Counted from the stretch's first letter, positions 7,530 through 15,953 are shown. The stretch is 45,942 nt of DNA from CAZDWZ01 sp964509425 (GCA_964509425.1 CAZDWZ010000026.1:1-45942); one strand, 5' to 3'. The notes: a model not told the origin generated them from the letters alone. A program made the numbers and translations.

Positions 7530-9865
7530 TTTCTTCGTCCCTCCTTCACCATCTCCGCGAGGCGAGTCGGATTCAGACGAATCGCCGCTCCCGTTGGGCA
7601 GGAGCGGACACACGCCGGGCCGCCTTTCAAGCCTTCGCAGAGATCACACTTCGCGGCTTTCGCAGGACCCTCGTCTTGCTTGAGACCGAGCATACCGAGA
7701 AATCGCTGAAGCGGCGTTTGATTTTCGTGAATGAGCTGGATGACCCCATACGGACAATTTGTCACGCAATTGCCGCAGCCGATGCAGGTATCTTTGATCA
7801 ACACTTCGCCGTCCGGGCGACGGACGAGCGCATCGGGCGGGCAGTCCAGCATGCAAAGTGGATTCTCGCAGTGGCGGCACGAAACGGGCACCTGAACGGA
7901 CGCAAAGCTTTTTCCGCCTTTTCGGTCTAGGCGGCTATATCCGCCGTGCGTCGCCGCGCATGCTTTCTCACAGTTGTCGCACCCAATGCAGAGCGTGGAA
8001 TCGATGACGAGGACGTTATCGGCGTCAGAGACTCCTTCTTTAAGCAAGAAATCCAAGAGCTTTCCCTGGAAGGTGTCCTGTGTGCCCCCCATGTTCTGCA
8101 AGCGCCGCTCTTCGCAAATCTGTAGAATTTTGCTCTGCGCCTTCGGAAATTTTGAGAAGATAAAAACAAAGTCATTTCGGTGAATGGAAATGAGTTCGCA
8201 AGGCACTGCCGCCGTCACCGTGGCTCCACGTTCTGCGAGAGCCGAGAGAAGGGCCATTTCTCCGAAGAAATTTCCAGCGGCGAGGTATGTTTGTGCGATG
8301 TCTATTCCCTGAAGATTCATCCGAGAGACTTTCACTGAACCTTTCCGAATGACGTACATCACCTCACCGCGATCGCCCTCTTTGAAAATGACCTCGCCTT
8401 TGCGGACCTTCTTGAGCTCGGCTCGTTCCGCGAGGAGAGCAGCGACGTTTTCAGGAACATCAGGGAGAAGCGTAGAACTCAGCATTCGAATGAGGAACGA
8501 CTTATCGATGATCGAGCCGAACGATTTCACCGAATTCATGAGCTTCAGAATCTGCTTTCGCGAAATTTCGATGACGCTCGCGCCACTTGCTCCCGCGGTC
8601 ACGGTTGCCGCATGACGCCTTCCGGAGAGCAAAGCAATTTCTCCGAAGAACCCACCTTGATCGACGAGGAGACTTCGCTCGCTCGACTCCGAGATTGAAA
8701 CAGAGCCCTCCAAAACGGCGAAGAGGCTGTCCTCGTATTCGTTGAGCCCAATAATTTGTTCGTTCGCGCGATGATGTTTAATCGTCGACTCAAGAATAAG
8801 TTCGCGGAACTGCGGCGTTGAAAGCGTCTGAAAGAGCGGCACAGAGTTTTTAATTCGCGGAAGCAGCTCAGAGACCGTACCTTTGAGGCTCTCCAACCGC
8901 TCGCGGACGAGCACTTCGTCCGCCGGTTCTACCGGGCTCCCGGAGATATGTTCAATGACTTCGTAGCCCTGATTGATTGCTTGCTTGATCAACGGATATC
9001 CGATCAGGGAGCCAATCAGGTAGAGTCCGGGGATGTCGGACTCATAGCGCTCGCTCACCACAGGCATGGCTTGCGGATCGTCTTTGGGAAGCGGAATTCC
9101 GCAGGACTCGAGGAACGCCCTTGGCGGAATCGCACCGAGCCGCGCGATTATTCTCGTCGCGCGAATTCGAACATTTCCCTCAGGGGTGATGAGTTCAGTA
9201 TGTTCCCTCTCGATCGCTTTCACGGTGGTTCCATAATAGCACCGGACCTTTCCCGCTTTGATGGCGTTTTGAATGAGCGCCACGTTCGCATTTTTTGCCC
9301 GCGGAAATTCGGCGGATCGATTCACTAACGACACACGATTTTGAACGCTGAGCGCGAGTGCGTTCTCGATTGCCGCATCTCCGGCTCCGACAACCACGAT
9401 GTCTTCGCTCTTGAACGCGTCCGGATCCGCGAGCGTATAGTCGACGTGCGGCAGCTCCTCTCCCGTCACTCCGATCGTCCGCGGCGTTCCTTGAATTCCG
9501 TTTGCGAGAATTACGTTGTCCGCGGTGTAGACCCCTTGCCGAGTGGTAATTCGGAAAGTCTCTCCGGTCTTGGAAACCGAGACGACTTCTTCTTTCTTCA
9601 TCCGCACTCCCAAGGAGCCGACCGTCTGCTTCCAGCGATCGAGAACCTCCTCGCGCGAGGAAGCGGCAAACGGTAACGGGGAGCGGAGCGGGAGCCGTCC
9701 CGGTTCATCCATGACATGCTTTCTCAGCTGATACTCGAAGACCGTATTTCCGAGCTCCGCTTTTTCGAACACCATGTGGGAGAGATTTCGTTCGGCCGCA
9801 CGAGCCCCAGCGCTTAATCCCGCCGGACCACCGCCAATAATCGCCACCTGATAATGGGTATTCAT
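7526..9865 (-). CDS. FAD/NAD(P) oxidoreductase with two cyclic-nucleotide-binding domains and a four-cluster ferredoxin domain
   Basis: 779 residues, no signal peptide, so cytoplasmic. Residues 1-310 form a thioredoxin-reductase-like flavoprotein with GGGPAG at 11-16 for FAD and VVGAGDAA at 158-165 for NAD(P)H; no CXXC redox pair is seen between them. Two Crp-type cNMP-binding folds follow: about 345-455 (FFGEIALL, then RRHAATV) and about 465-585 (FFGEMALL, then ERGATV). The second keeps the cassette Arg; the first has His in its place. Residues 615-765 hold 16 cysteines in four [4Fe-4S] sets (626/629/632/636, 663/666/671/675, 694/697/700/704, 740/743/752/756), like the DmsB/HybA class. First gene of the operon, coupled to the cytochrome b. 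It probably moves electrons between NAD(P)H or ferredoxin and the membrane. Confidence 0.9.
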   Translation of the reverse strand: MNTHYQVAIIGGGPAGLSAGARAAERNLSHMVFEKAELGNTVFEYQLRKHVMDEPGRLPLRSPLPFAASSREEVLDRWKQTVGSLGVRMKKEEVVSVSKTGETFRITTRQGVYTADNVILANGIQGTPRTIGVTGEELPHVDYTLADPDAFKSEDIVVVGAGDAAIENALALSVQNRVSLVNRSAEFPRAKNANVALIQNAIKAGKVRCYYGTTVKAIEREHTELITPEGNVRIRATRIIARLGAIPPRAFLESCGIPLPKDDPQAMPVVSERYESDIPGLYLIGSLIGYPLIKQAINQGYEVIEHISGSPVEPADEVLVRERLESLKGTVSELLPRIKNSVPLFQTLSTPQFRELILESTIKHHRANEQIIGLNEYEDSLFAVLEGSVSISESSERSLLVDQGGFFGEIALLSGRRHAATVTAGASGASVIEISRKQILKLMNSVKSFGSIIDKSFLIRMLSSTLLPDVPENVAALLAERAELKKVRKGEVIFKEGDRGEVMYVIRKGSVKVSRMNLQGIDIAQTYLAAGNFFGEMALLSALAERGATVTAAVPCELISIHRNDFVFIFSKFPKAQSKILQICEERRLQNMGGTQDTFQGKLLDFLLKEGVSDADNVLVIDSTLCIGCDNCEKACAATHGGYSRLDRKGGKSFASVQVPVSCRHCENPLCMLDCPPDALVRRPDGEVLIKDTCIGCGNCVTNCPYGVIQLIHENQTPLQRFLGMLGLKQDEGPAKAAKCDLCEGLKGGPACVRSCPTGAAIRLNPTRLAEMVKEGRRK

Positions 9866-10228
9866 GGAGAATATTGAAGCGGTAACTCTCTCTAAGGGTT
9901 CAAGAACTGATTCGTTGACCGTCTAATTCACAGCGGAAATTAGATATCCCTCGACGGTATTGGCCCGCAGCTCCGGGACCGCTCGTTTACCGCCGTTAAA
10001 GCGCAGTGCATTTTTGCTTTTTTTACGTTCCACGGCACGAGAATTCCGAAGCCGCCGGTCTCGCCGACGCTTACGCGAAAACCAACATGAAGTACCGAAC
10101 TACTCGGCCACCCGCACAGAATTTTCCAGGAAACGATTCATGCAGGAGTCTCCTCTAACTCTCCCAGGCAAGAGACACTTCGTATTCGGCACTCGCATTG
10201 ATCGATGCCAGGCAAAGGAAGAGCTGAT
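9866..10228. other. Divergent intergenic region of the two cytochrome transcription units
   Basis: 363 bases between the leftward conduit operon and the rightward c554-like gene; both promoters should lie here. I see a TTGACC at 9915-9920 on the + strand but no well-spaced -10 box, and no clear palindromic operator. A 90-codon open frame (9960-10232) needs a TTG start, has an Arg/Ser-rich unnatural composition and overlaps the real start, so I treat it as non-coding. Confidence 0.5.
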
Positions 10229-11560
10229 ATGAGGTCCCCGATGAAGATGATACCGACAATTCACCTCCTCTCACTTTTCCTCACCTTCGTCTTCGGCCTT
10301 GCGGTCTTTGAGCAGTCCGCGCACGCCCAGCCGAGCTCGCATTCCGGAGCTAAGCATTCCGGAGCCAAGTACGAAGGAGTCGGCTCGTGTTCAAGCTCCC
10401 AATGCCATGGCTCTGTCGCACCTCGAAAAACCGGCAATGTGCTTCAGAACGAATACACTACATGGAAGAAACACGACCCCCATGCAAGAGCCTGGGAAAT
10501 TCTGCTTGAGGCAGATTCGAAGCGCATCGCACACCATCTCGGAATAGCCGCTCCGGAGAAGGATCCACTCTGCTTACAGTGTCACACGACCTACACGACG
10601 AAAGACAAAATGGGAGAAGCATTTCATTTCGAAGATGGCGTGGGCTGTGAATCGTGCCATGGTCCGGCCGAAAAATGGCTCGCTCCACATGCAGCGAGCG
10701 ATGCCACGCATGAGAAGAATGTTGATCTGGGGCTTACCGAGCTGGGAAATACTCGGGCGCAGGCCAAGCTCTGCGCGACATGTCACTTCGGCACTGACGA
10801 GAAATATGTCGGCCACCGGCTGCTCGCTTCCGGGCATCCTCGGTTGAGCTTTGAATTGGATACGTTCCAGAACATCGAGCCGCGTCATTGGTCCGTCGAT
10901 GAGGATTACGTATCTCGAAAGAAAGAAAGCTACGACCCGGTTGAGGCATGGTTCACCGGACAATTCACGCAAGCATTGGCGAGTCTGGAGCGGCTGCAAT
11001 CGGAGAAACGTTCGAAGGAGGGAGTATTCCCGGATTTCGCGATCTTTGATTGTGCAAACTGCCATCACAGTTTGAACGACGAGCAGTGGAAGAAACGGGA
11101 ATATCATGGTCGTCCGGGATCCATGCGGATCAACCTCGCGTCTCTCGCGATGGTCCGGGAAGCGCTTTCAGCCGTCGACAAAAACGGAGCAGCCGAGCTG
11201 GGGAAGCAGATTGATTCGTTGCACTCGGCTTATCTGAATGGCGAATCTGGTTCCGCTTCGAGTATCAACAAGCTCCGGCAGACTGTTCAGAAGCAGCTCC
11301 GCTCCTGGACCAAAAATAGCGCAGAAGTGTTGCTCAGGCATTTTGCGAGTTATGCGCTGACCAACCCTCACCTACCTTATGAAGTCGCCGAGCAGATCGC
11401 GATGGCGTTTTCCGTGTTCGCTTCCGTTATCCAGCCCGAGAAGGCCATCTACAAGGCTGAATTGGACGGAATATATGAGACGCTGAAAAACCCGAGGAAC
11501 TTCATCCCCGAAGACTTCGCGGCAGCCGCAGAGACCTTCCGGAAAAAAGTCCAGCGCTAG
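10229..11560 (+). CDS. c554-like multihaem cytochrome, periplasmic
   Basis: 443 residues from ATG at 10229, chosen because GGAAGAG stands 6 bases upstream; in-frame ATGs at 10205 and 10241 are less well placed. The signal peptide ends near AHAQ (about residue 33). Haem motifs: an unusual CX4CH at 54-60 (CSSSQCH), then CLQCH (115), CESCH (140), CATCH (182) and CANCH (275). 'CXSSXCHG' plus 'CXSCHGP' is typical of cytochrome c554-related proteins, in which His residues far from the motifs serve as distal ligands; several free His are present. A short in-frame duplication (HSGAK twice) follows the signal peptide. Residues beyond about 310 have no haem sites and look helical. Transcribed away from the conduit operon, it may feed or drain the same electron path. 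Confidence 0.87.
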   Translation: MRSPMKMIPTIHLLSLFLTFVFGLAVFEQSAHAQPSSHSGAKHSGAKYEGVGSCSSSQCHGSVAPRKTGNVLQNEYTTWKKHDPHARAWEILLEADSKRIAHHLGIAAPEKDPLCLQCHTTYTTKDKMGEAFHFEDGVGCESCHGPAEKWLAPHAASDATHEKNVDLGLTELGNTRAQAKLCATCHFGTDEKYVGHRLLASGHPRLSFELDTFQNIEPRHWSVDEDYVSRKKESYDPVEAWFTGQFTQALASLERLQSEKRSKEGVFPDFAIFDCANCHHSLNDEQWKKREYHGRPGSMRINLASLAMVREALSAVDKNGAAELGKQIDSLHSAYLNGESGSASSINKLRQTVQKQLRSWTKNSAEVLLRHFASYALTNPHLPYEVAEQIAMAFSVFASVIQPEKAIYKAELDGIYETLKNPRNFIPEDFAAAAETFRKKVQR

Positions 11561-11799
11561 AAGCCATTTCATAAATACCTCTAGACCCCCAGAACTCCAG
11601 ACCTCCGTGTTAAAAAGATAGGGCAGCTGCCTTCTTTAAAACACGGAGTTTTAGAGTTCTGGAGTTCTTGGGACGAGAAGCCATTTCATAAATTCCTCTA
11701 GACCCCCAGAACTCCAGAACTCCGTGTCAAAAAAGAAAGCAGCTGCCTTCGTTAAAACACGGAGGTCTGGAGGTCTAGAGGTTTTTATGGAATGGCTCC
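11560..11799. repeat. Two tandem copies of a long palindromic element between convergent genes
   Basis: Copy 1 is 11560-11676, copy 2 is 11677-11799. Both begin GAAGCCATTTCATAAAT and contain CCTCTAGACCCCCAGAACTCC and a central GCAGCTGCCTTC. Copy 2 is an almost full inverted repeat: its left arm (11677-11727) pairs with 11757-11799, down to the ends (GAAGCCATTTCAT against ATGGAATGGCTCC). The arms are built from a 7-8 base unit (GGAGTTCT/GGAGGTCT), and the left arm has one unit more than the right. Copy 1 lacks the outer part of its right arm. The element could be a MITE-like or REP-like repeat; placed between convergent genes it would also act as a transcription barrier in both directions. Confidence 0.85.
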
Positions 11800-11818
11800 T
11801 GTTACGCCGTTCTGAGTG

Positions 11819-12421
11819 CTAAGGGAAATGTTTCTTATTCAACCGAAGGTCGACAAATTCGCCACGAATCCGGCCCCAGAGAAACGGCAAGATCCTCGCA
11901 AGCGTCGCGAAGAAAATTGCGATCAGGACCAAGAATAATATCGGATAGTGAATCGCGGCCCACAGGCCGGCAATCACGGCGATGTCTTCGGCGAAGGACA
12001 CGAACCAATTGCTGTACGGTTCCGGCGAAGTATTCACCAAAATCCTGACAGACGCCTTTGTCGCGTGAACAATTCCGGCGAGAACACCGCCCACAAAAAA
12101 TGCAAGCCACGAAAGCGCGAGTCCGGCCTCGCCAGCAGAGTGCGAAGTGAGGATCGCTCCCATCGGAATTCGGATGAATGAGTGGAACGCGTCCCACACC
12201 GTGTCCAAGATTGGGATTTTATCGACGAAAAACTGAATACAATACATGACGACGGCAAATGTGATTATCTTCGGCTCAGTCAGGAAGGCAAGCTGCTGGG
12301 GGAGATCGAGGTTTCCCGTCGTGCCGAGAAGGCCGAGCATCGCCGCCGTTGCGTAGAGGTTGATTCCGCTCGCCCAGGAAATTCCGAGACTAAGCGACAG
12401 CATATGGAGCACTTCGTACAC
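11819..12421 (-). CDS. DUF4126 integral membrane protein
   Basis: 200 residues, largely hydrophobic, with about five helices. The N-terminal SWASGINLYATAAMLGLLG segment and the later GIVHATKASVR and EDIAVIAG stretches match the DUF4126 family as I remember it. Function is unknown in that family. The start ATG is the first in the frame, in front of a 350-base divergent region. Stands alone; its end faces the palindromic repeat pair. A small-molecule channel or transporter is possible, but nothing in the sequence shows it. Confidence 0.72.
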   Translation of the reverse strand: MYEVLHMLSLSLGISWASGINLYATAAMLGLLGTTGNLDLPQQLAFLTEPKIITFAVVMYCIQFFVDKIPILDTVWDAFHSFIRIPMGAILTSHSAGEAGLALSWLAFFVGGVLAGIVHATKASVRILVNTSPEPYSNWFVSFAEDIAVIAGLWAAIHYPILFLVLIAIFFATLARILPFLWGRIRGEFVDLRLNKKHFP

Positions 12422-12771
12422 GAGAACAGTCCTTTGTTAGTTCTGTTTCCACGAAATAAAATGCCCAATGCACTGTATCTCGTGCAGCACGCGAGGAAGG
12501 CGACGGAACTCCATCCTATAACGCGCGGTTCTCGAGTATTATTCGAAACCAGACAAAAAGCATAGCAGAAACACTGCTTTCTCAACTGCGGTTCATAAGT
12601 CGTCCCGTCTCCGTTTCTCCTCATAACCGGCCCGGACGGTTTTTGCCCCGCTTCCTCTGTCGAGTTTTCGATGAGAAGGAAAGTCGTCTTCCGTGCCGCG
12701 ATTTCAAGGTTGGAGCCGGCGAGCGTTGCTGGTATCGGTATCGCCTACCGATATCAGAGCCAAGAGGATTT
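12422..12771. other. Divergent intergenic region
   Basis: 350 bases between DUF4126 (leftward) and the small unknown gene (rightward). It holds one clear inverted repeat near its right end (12731-12755). No tRNA or convincing coding frame is visible; the open frame beginning at 12643 would need a TTG start. Confidence 0.5.
12731..12755. promoter_or_regulatory. Inverted repeat in front of the 12772 gene
   Basis: TATCGGTA-TCGCC-TACCGATA, an 8-base perfect palindrome extended by GG/TC on the outside with one wobble. It ends 16 bases before the ATG and about 6 bases before the AGAGGA ribosome site, so it could be an operator or a 5' leader hairpin that controls translation. Confidence 0.5.
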
Positions 12772-13143
12772 ATGTTTTTTTGCTACATGCCGGTGAACAG
12801 AAACGGTCAGACGAAAAACGAACTATGCGTGGTGCCGGACAAGCCGGATCCTCTTGCGTCGCCCGTAGTCATCCGGGAGCTCTTCCCGACCGTAGCAGCT
12901 GTATTTCGTGTCGGCGCCGATGAAGCGATGATTGTCGCGGCCGATGAACACGACGGACAGATGGTGATCACGGCCCTGGAGCCATCAGCAGTGTATCTCA
13001 CTCCGAACCTCGCTCAATTCCCCGGGATGCGAGCGCGAAAGGTGAAAATTGTTCCGTCGGCTGACGGAAGCATTCGAAGCTACTACGCAAAGGACAGGAA
13101 CACTCCTTGGGAAGAGTGGGTGCCGAATCGCGAACGGAAGTAA
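12772..13143 (+). CDS. Small unknown cytoplasmic protein
   Basis: 123 residues from ATG at 12772, chosen because AAGAGGA lies 4-5 bases upstream; an upstream TTG (12643) would give 166 residues but has no ribosome site and an odd N-terminus. Mixed alpha/beta composition, no signal peptide, no membrane segment, no motif I recognise. The run VAAVFRVGADEAMIVAADEH looks like two buried strands. The end is basic (VPNRERK). Convergent with the MgtC-like gene. I do not recognise the family; the palindrome just upstream suggests regulated expression. Confidence 0.6.
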   Translation: MFFCYMPVNRNGQTKNELCVVPDKPDPLASPVVIRELFPTVAAVFRVGADEAMIVAADEHDGQMVITALEPSAVYLTPNLAQFPGMRARKVKIVPSADGSIRSYYAKDRNTPWEEWVPNRERK

Positions 13144-13219
13144 GCCGGTCATTCGCGGTTGCGAGTTCACTTATTCTTCCTTCGGCGGCAAAGTAGCTCT
13201 GCTGCGCTTTAGGCGAAGC

Positions 13220-13696
13220 TCATCCCGGTTCAATTATTTTCTTCGATGACGCGTTCCAACGATTGAGGGCGCTCAGCACCAACACGCCAAAGATAACGCC
13301 GATGATGGGAACCCAGAGATTATCAAGCGCAATCGTCACGCCGAGCGCCGCGGTGAGCCAGATGCTGGAAGCGGTCGTTAATCCAAGAATTGTTTCTTGA
13401 TCCGAAATCTTCAAGATCGCGCCCCCGCCGATAAACCCCACACCCGCCGCGATCCCCTGGATCACCCGGCCGGCAGAATCGGGGCCGACATCCGACTGTT
13501 TCACGGCGATAACGAAGAGCGCTGACCCCAAACAGACGAGAATATGCGTTCTCACGCCGGCCGCCTTTCCGGCCATCTCCCGTTCGTATCCAAGGACGCC
13601 GCCGACGATAACGGCAAGCGTCAGCTGGATGAGAAGCCGAAGCACCTCAACGGCAGACGGGATATCAAAGCCTAAATTATGCGCGTTCAATTCCAA
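13220..13696 (-). CDS. MgtC/SapB family membrane protein
   Basis: 158 residues with four to five hydrophobic helices. Typical MgtC sequence: LGYEREMAGKAAGVRTHILVC near residue 40, then VIQGIAAGVGFIGGGAI and LTTASSIWLTAALG. The length matches the short SapB-type members, which lack the C-terminal cytoplasmic domain of Salmonella MgtC. The family is linked to growth under low magnesium and to control of F1Fo ATPase in pathogens; in free-living bacteria its role is unclear. On the reverse strand a TATACT (13717-13722) about 25 bases before the ATG could be a -10 box, but no good -35 box goes with it. Confidence 0.85.
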   Translation of the reverse strand: MELNAHNLGFDIPSAVEVLRLLIQLTLAVIVGGVLGYEREMAGKAAGVRTHILVCLGSALFVIAVKQSDVGPDSAGRVIQGIAAGVGFIGGGAILKISDQETILGLTTASSIWLTAALGVTIALDNLWVPIIGVIFGVLVLSALNRWNASSKKIIEPG

Positions 13697-13868
13697 ACGA
13701 GAGCCTTCGTTTATCGAGTATAGCGACTGTGTTTAACAATCGCTGATACATCTGGCCAGCTCGAGTGGAATAATTTCGCTCGTCGACGTTCAACATCGAT
13801 GGCTGAGAGACCGCCTCCGTAAATCTCGCTTCGCAATCCAACGAGGAGCCCAAACCCTCTCCGCGACT

Positions 13869-14933
13869 CTATCGAGCGGGCAAAATTCCTCGAAGACGTT
13901 CGCTCGCCAGGCGAATACACTTCTCTGTGGTCTCCCAATCGATACAGGAATCGGTGATTGAAACGCCATATTGGAGTTGGCGTGGGTCTTTCAAAAGCGT
14001 CTGATTTCCGAAGTGCAGATGGCTCTCAATCATGAGTCCGACAATCGAGCGATTCCCTTCGACGATCTGGTTTACGCAGTTCTCGAAGACAAGCGGCTGC
14101 AAGCTCGCGTCCTTCAGCGAATTTCCGTGGCTGCAGTCGATAACGAGATTCACCGGAAGTTTTGCTTCCTGCAGTCCCTTTTCGCAGATATTGACGCTCA
14201 CCGAATCGTAATTCGGCCGAGGTCCACCGCGGAGCACGATATGCCCATAGCGGTTCCCTTTCGTCTCGAGAACAATGCACTGGCCCTTGGAATTTATCCC
14301 GAGGAAATGATGCGACTGACTGCATGAACGAATCGCATTGATCGCGATTTCGATGTTTCCATCCGTTCCATTCTTGAAACCGACCGGGGTTGAAAGCCCG
14401 CTCGCCATCTCTCGATGACTCTGAGATTCGGTGGTCCTCGCGCCGATTGCATTCCACGACAGCAAGTCGTCGATGTACTGCGGAGTAATTGAATCCAGCG
14501 CTTCAGTCGCCGCCGGCACTCCCAGATTACCGATATCAAGAAGGAGCTGACGCGCAAGCCTCAGCCCCTCATCGATTCGAAAAGAGTCATCAAGAAAAGG
14601 ATCATTGATAAATCCTTTCCATCCGATCGATGTCCGCGGTTTGGCAAAATACACGCGCATGACGAGAACGAGAGTATCCGAAACTTCTTTCTGAAGCACC
14701 GAAAGCCGCTGGGCGTATTCCTCTGTTGCTTTAAGATCATGAACTGAGCAAGGTCCAACGACGACAAAAAGCCGCTTGTCTTTTCTGTCCAAGATGTCTT
14801 GGAGCGCTTTCCGTCCGTTCGTCGTCGTCTCCGCCGCCTTTTCTGTGAGCGGAACAGACTTCTTGATCTCTTCCGGGGTCGGTATCAGCTTCTCATTGAG
14901 AACGTTTACGTCGGTAATTTTTTCGGTGGTCAT
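13869..14933 (-). CDS. aroG: 3-deoxy-7-phosphoheptulonate synthase (class I DAHP synthase)
   Basis: 354 residues if started at the ATG at 14933; the frame stays open to an ATG at 14984 (371 residues). I prefer the shorter form because MTTEKITDVNVLN aligns with known N-termini, though neither start has a strong ribosome site. Family landmarks are all present: VVGPCSVHD, MRVYFAKPRTSIGWKGFINDP, GARTTESQSHREMASGLS, GFKNGTDG, DCSHGNS and VMIES-like LMIESHL. It condenses phosphoenolpyruvate with erythrose 4-phosphate at the entry of the shikimate pathway. The feedback type (Phe, Tyr or Trp) cannot be told by eye. Monocistronic in this window; the 172 bases between its stop and the MgtC start hold no gene. 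Confidence 0.95.
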   Translation of the reverse strand: MTTEKITDVNVLNEKLIPTPEEIKKSVPLTEKAAETTTNGRKALQDILDRKDKRLFVVVGPCSVHDLKATEEYAQRLSVLQKEVSDTLVLVMRVYFAKPRTSIGWKGFINDPFLDDSFRIDEGLRLARQLLLDIGNLGVPAATEALDSITPQYIDDLLSWNAIGARTTESQSHREMASGLSTPVGFKNGTDGNIEIAINAIRSCSQSHHFLGINSKGQCIVLETKGNRYGHIVLRGGPRPNYDSVSVNICEKGLQEAKLPVNLVIDCSHGNSLKDASLQPLVFENCVNQIVEGNRSIVGLMIESHLHFGNQTLLKDPRQLQYGVSITDSCIDWETTEKCIRLASERLRGILPAR

Positions 14934-15154
14934 AAAGTCTCGGAAAACCTCTGCCGTCTCAGGATCGCTCCATAGAAACGGCATTTCTCTGCAGCATTTA
15001 TTTGTTCCGTAGAGACGCCGCTTGAATTTTTCGGAAAAAAGGGGTCAGTTGAGTCACCATTCGTAGCCCCGAATGGTATTTGACTGGTGCTGCGTCAACA
15101 CGGCACTCATGGTTATCAACTTTATTGTTCAGAAGGAAGCGGGGCGATTCGATT

Positions 15155-15940
15155 ATGAAGACTCCGGTAGTGCTTTCCATTGCCGGTTCCGATCCTTCGG
15201 GCGGAGCCGGGATTCAGGCTGACCTGAAAACTTTTCATCAGCACCGGACCTATGGAATGGCGGTTATCACCCTGCTCACAGTCCAAAACACGGTCTCGGT
15301 GCAGCAAGTGGAAGTTTTAAGCCCGGACCTTGTGCTGGCTCAGCTAAAAAGCGTTCTCGGCGATATTCCCCCCAACGCTGCCAAAACAGGCGCCCTTGGA
15401 AGTGCTGAGATAATAGATGCCGTGGCCATCGGCTGCCGAGATACGGACTTCCCCCTCGTCGTCGACCCGGTGATGATCAGCAAACATGGGAAGCCCCTCA
15501 TCGATGATGAATGCCAACAGGCGTTTCGGAAGCTCCTCCTGCCTCGGGCTTTTGTAGTGACCCCAAACATTCCAGAAGCGGAGGTCCTCTCGGAGCGATC
15601 GATTAAAGACGTTCCCTCAATGGAGAAGGCCGCGTCCAGCATCGCCAAGCTCGGCGTAAAACATGTTCTTATTAAGGGTGGCCACCTTGAAAACGAGGCC
15701 ACCGATGTGCTGTGGACTTCGGGCCGCTCGATTCGTTTCCCGGCGCCCAGGATCGATACAAAGAATACCCACGGCACCGGCTGCGTCTTTTCCGCCTCAA
15801 TTACTGCCCATATAGCGTTCGGGCGCGGAATCGCGGAATCGGTGAGCTCAGCGAAAGCATTTATTTCTGAGGCCATTCGGACGAATCCGAATCTTGGAAA
15901 TGGTTTTGGTCCCGTGAATGTATTCGTGAAAGTAGGTTAG
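15155..15940 (+). CDS. thiD: Hydroxymethylpyrimidine/phosphomethylpyrimidine kinase
   Basis: 261 residues from ATG at 15155, preceded by AGGAAGCGGGG; the longer frame from 15080 gives a non-family N-terminus. Ribokinase-fold landmarks: LSIAGSDPSGGAGIQADLK at the N-terminus, KTGALGSAE, VVDPVMISKHG, TPNIPEAEVL, KGGHLE and the catalytic-base/anion-hole segment NTHGTGCVFSASI. ThiD phosphorylates HMP and HMP-P for thiamine synthesis. No THI-box (TPP riboswitch) is visible in the 170 bases upstream, and no other thi gene is nearby. It is followed 13 bases later by the homoserine dehydrogenase gene, so the two may be cotranscribed. Confidence 0.95.
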   Translation: MKTPVVLSIAGSDPSGGAGIQADLKTFHQHRTYGMAVITLLTVQNTVSVQQVEVLSPDLVLAQLKSVLGDIPPNAAKTGALGSAEIIDAVAIGCRDTDFPLVVDPVMISKHGKPLIDDECQQAFRKLLLPRAFVVTPNIPEAEVLSERSIKDVPSMEKAASSIAKLGVKHVLIKGGHLENEATDVLWTSGRSIRFPAPRIDTKNTHGTGCVFSASITAHIAFGRGIAESVSSAKAFISEAIRTNPNLGNGFGPVNVFVKVG

Positions 15941-15953
15941 AGCACTGAAAGAA

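Noticed and set aside
9915..9946. Promoter with TTGACC as -35 box
   Set aside because: No acceptable -10 hexamer at 16-18 bases; the nearest candidates need 19-20.
9960..10232. Open frame of 90 codons between the divergent cytochrome units
   Set aside because: TTG start, Arg/Ser-rich composition, overlaps the real start and ribosome site of the c554-like gene.
13711..13938. Open frame of 75 codons after DAHP synthase
   Set aside because: Overlaps the aroG 3' end in another frame, shows no family pattern and no ribosome site.
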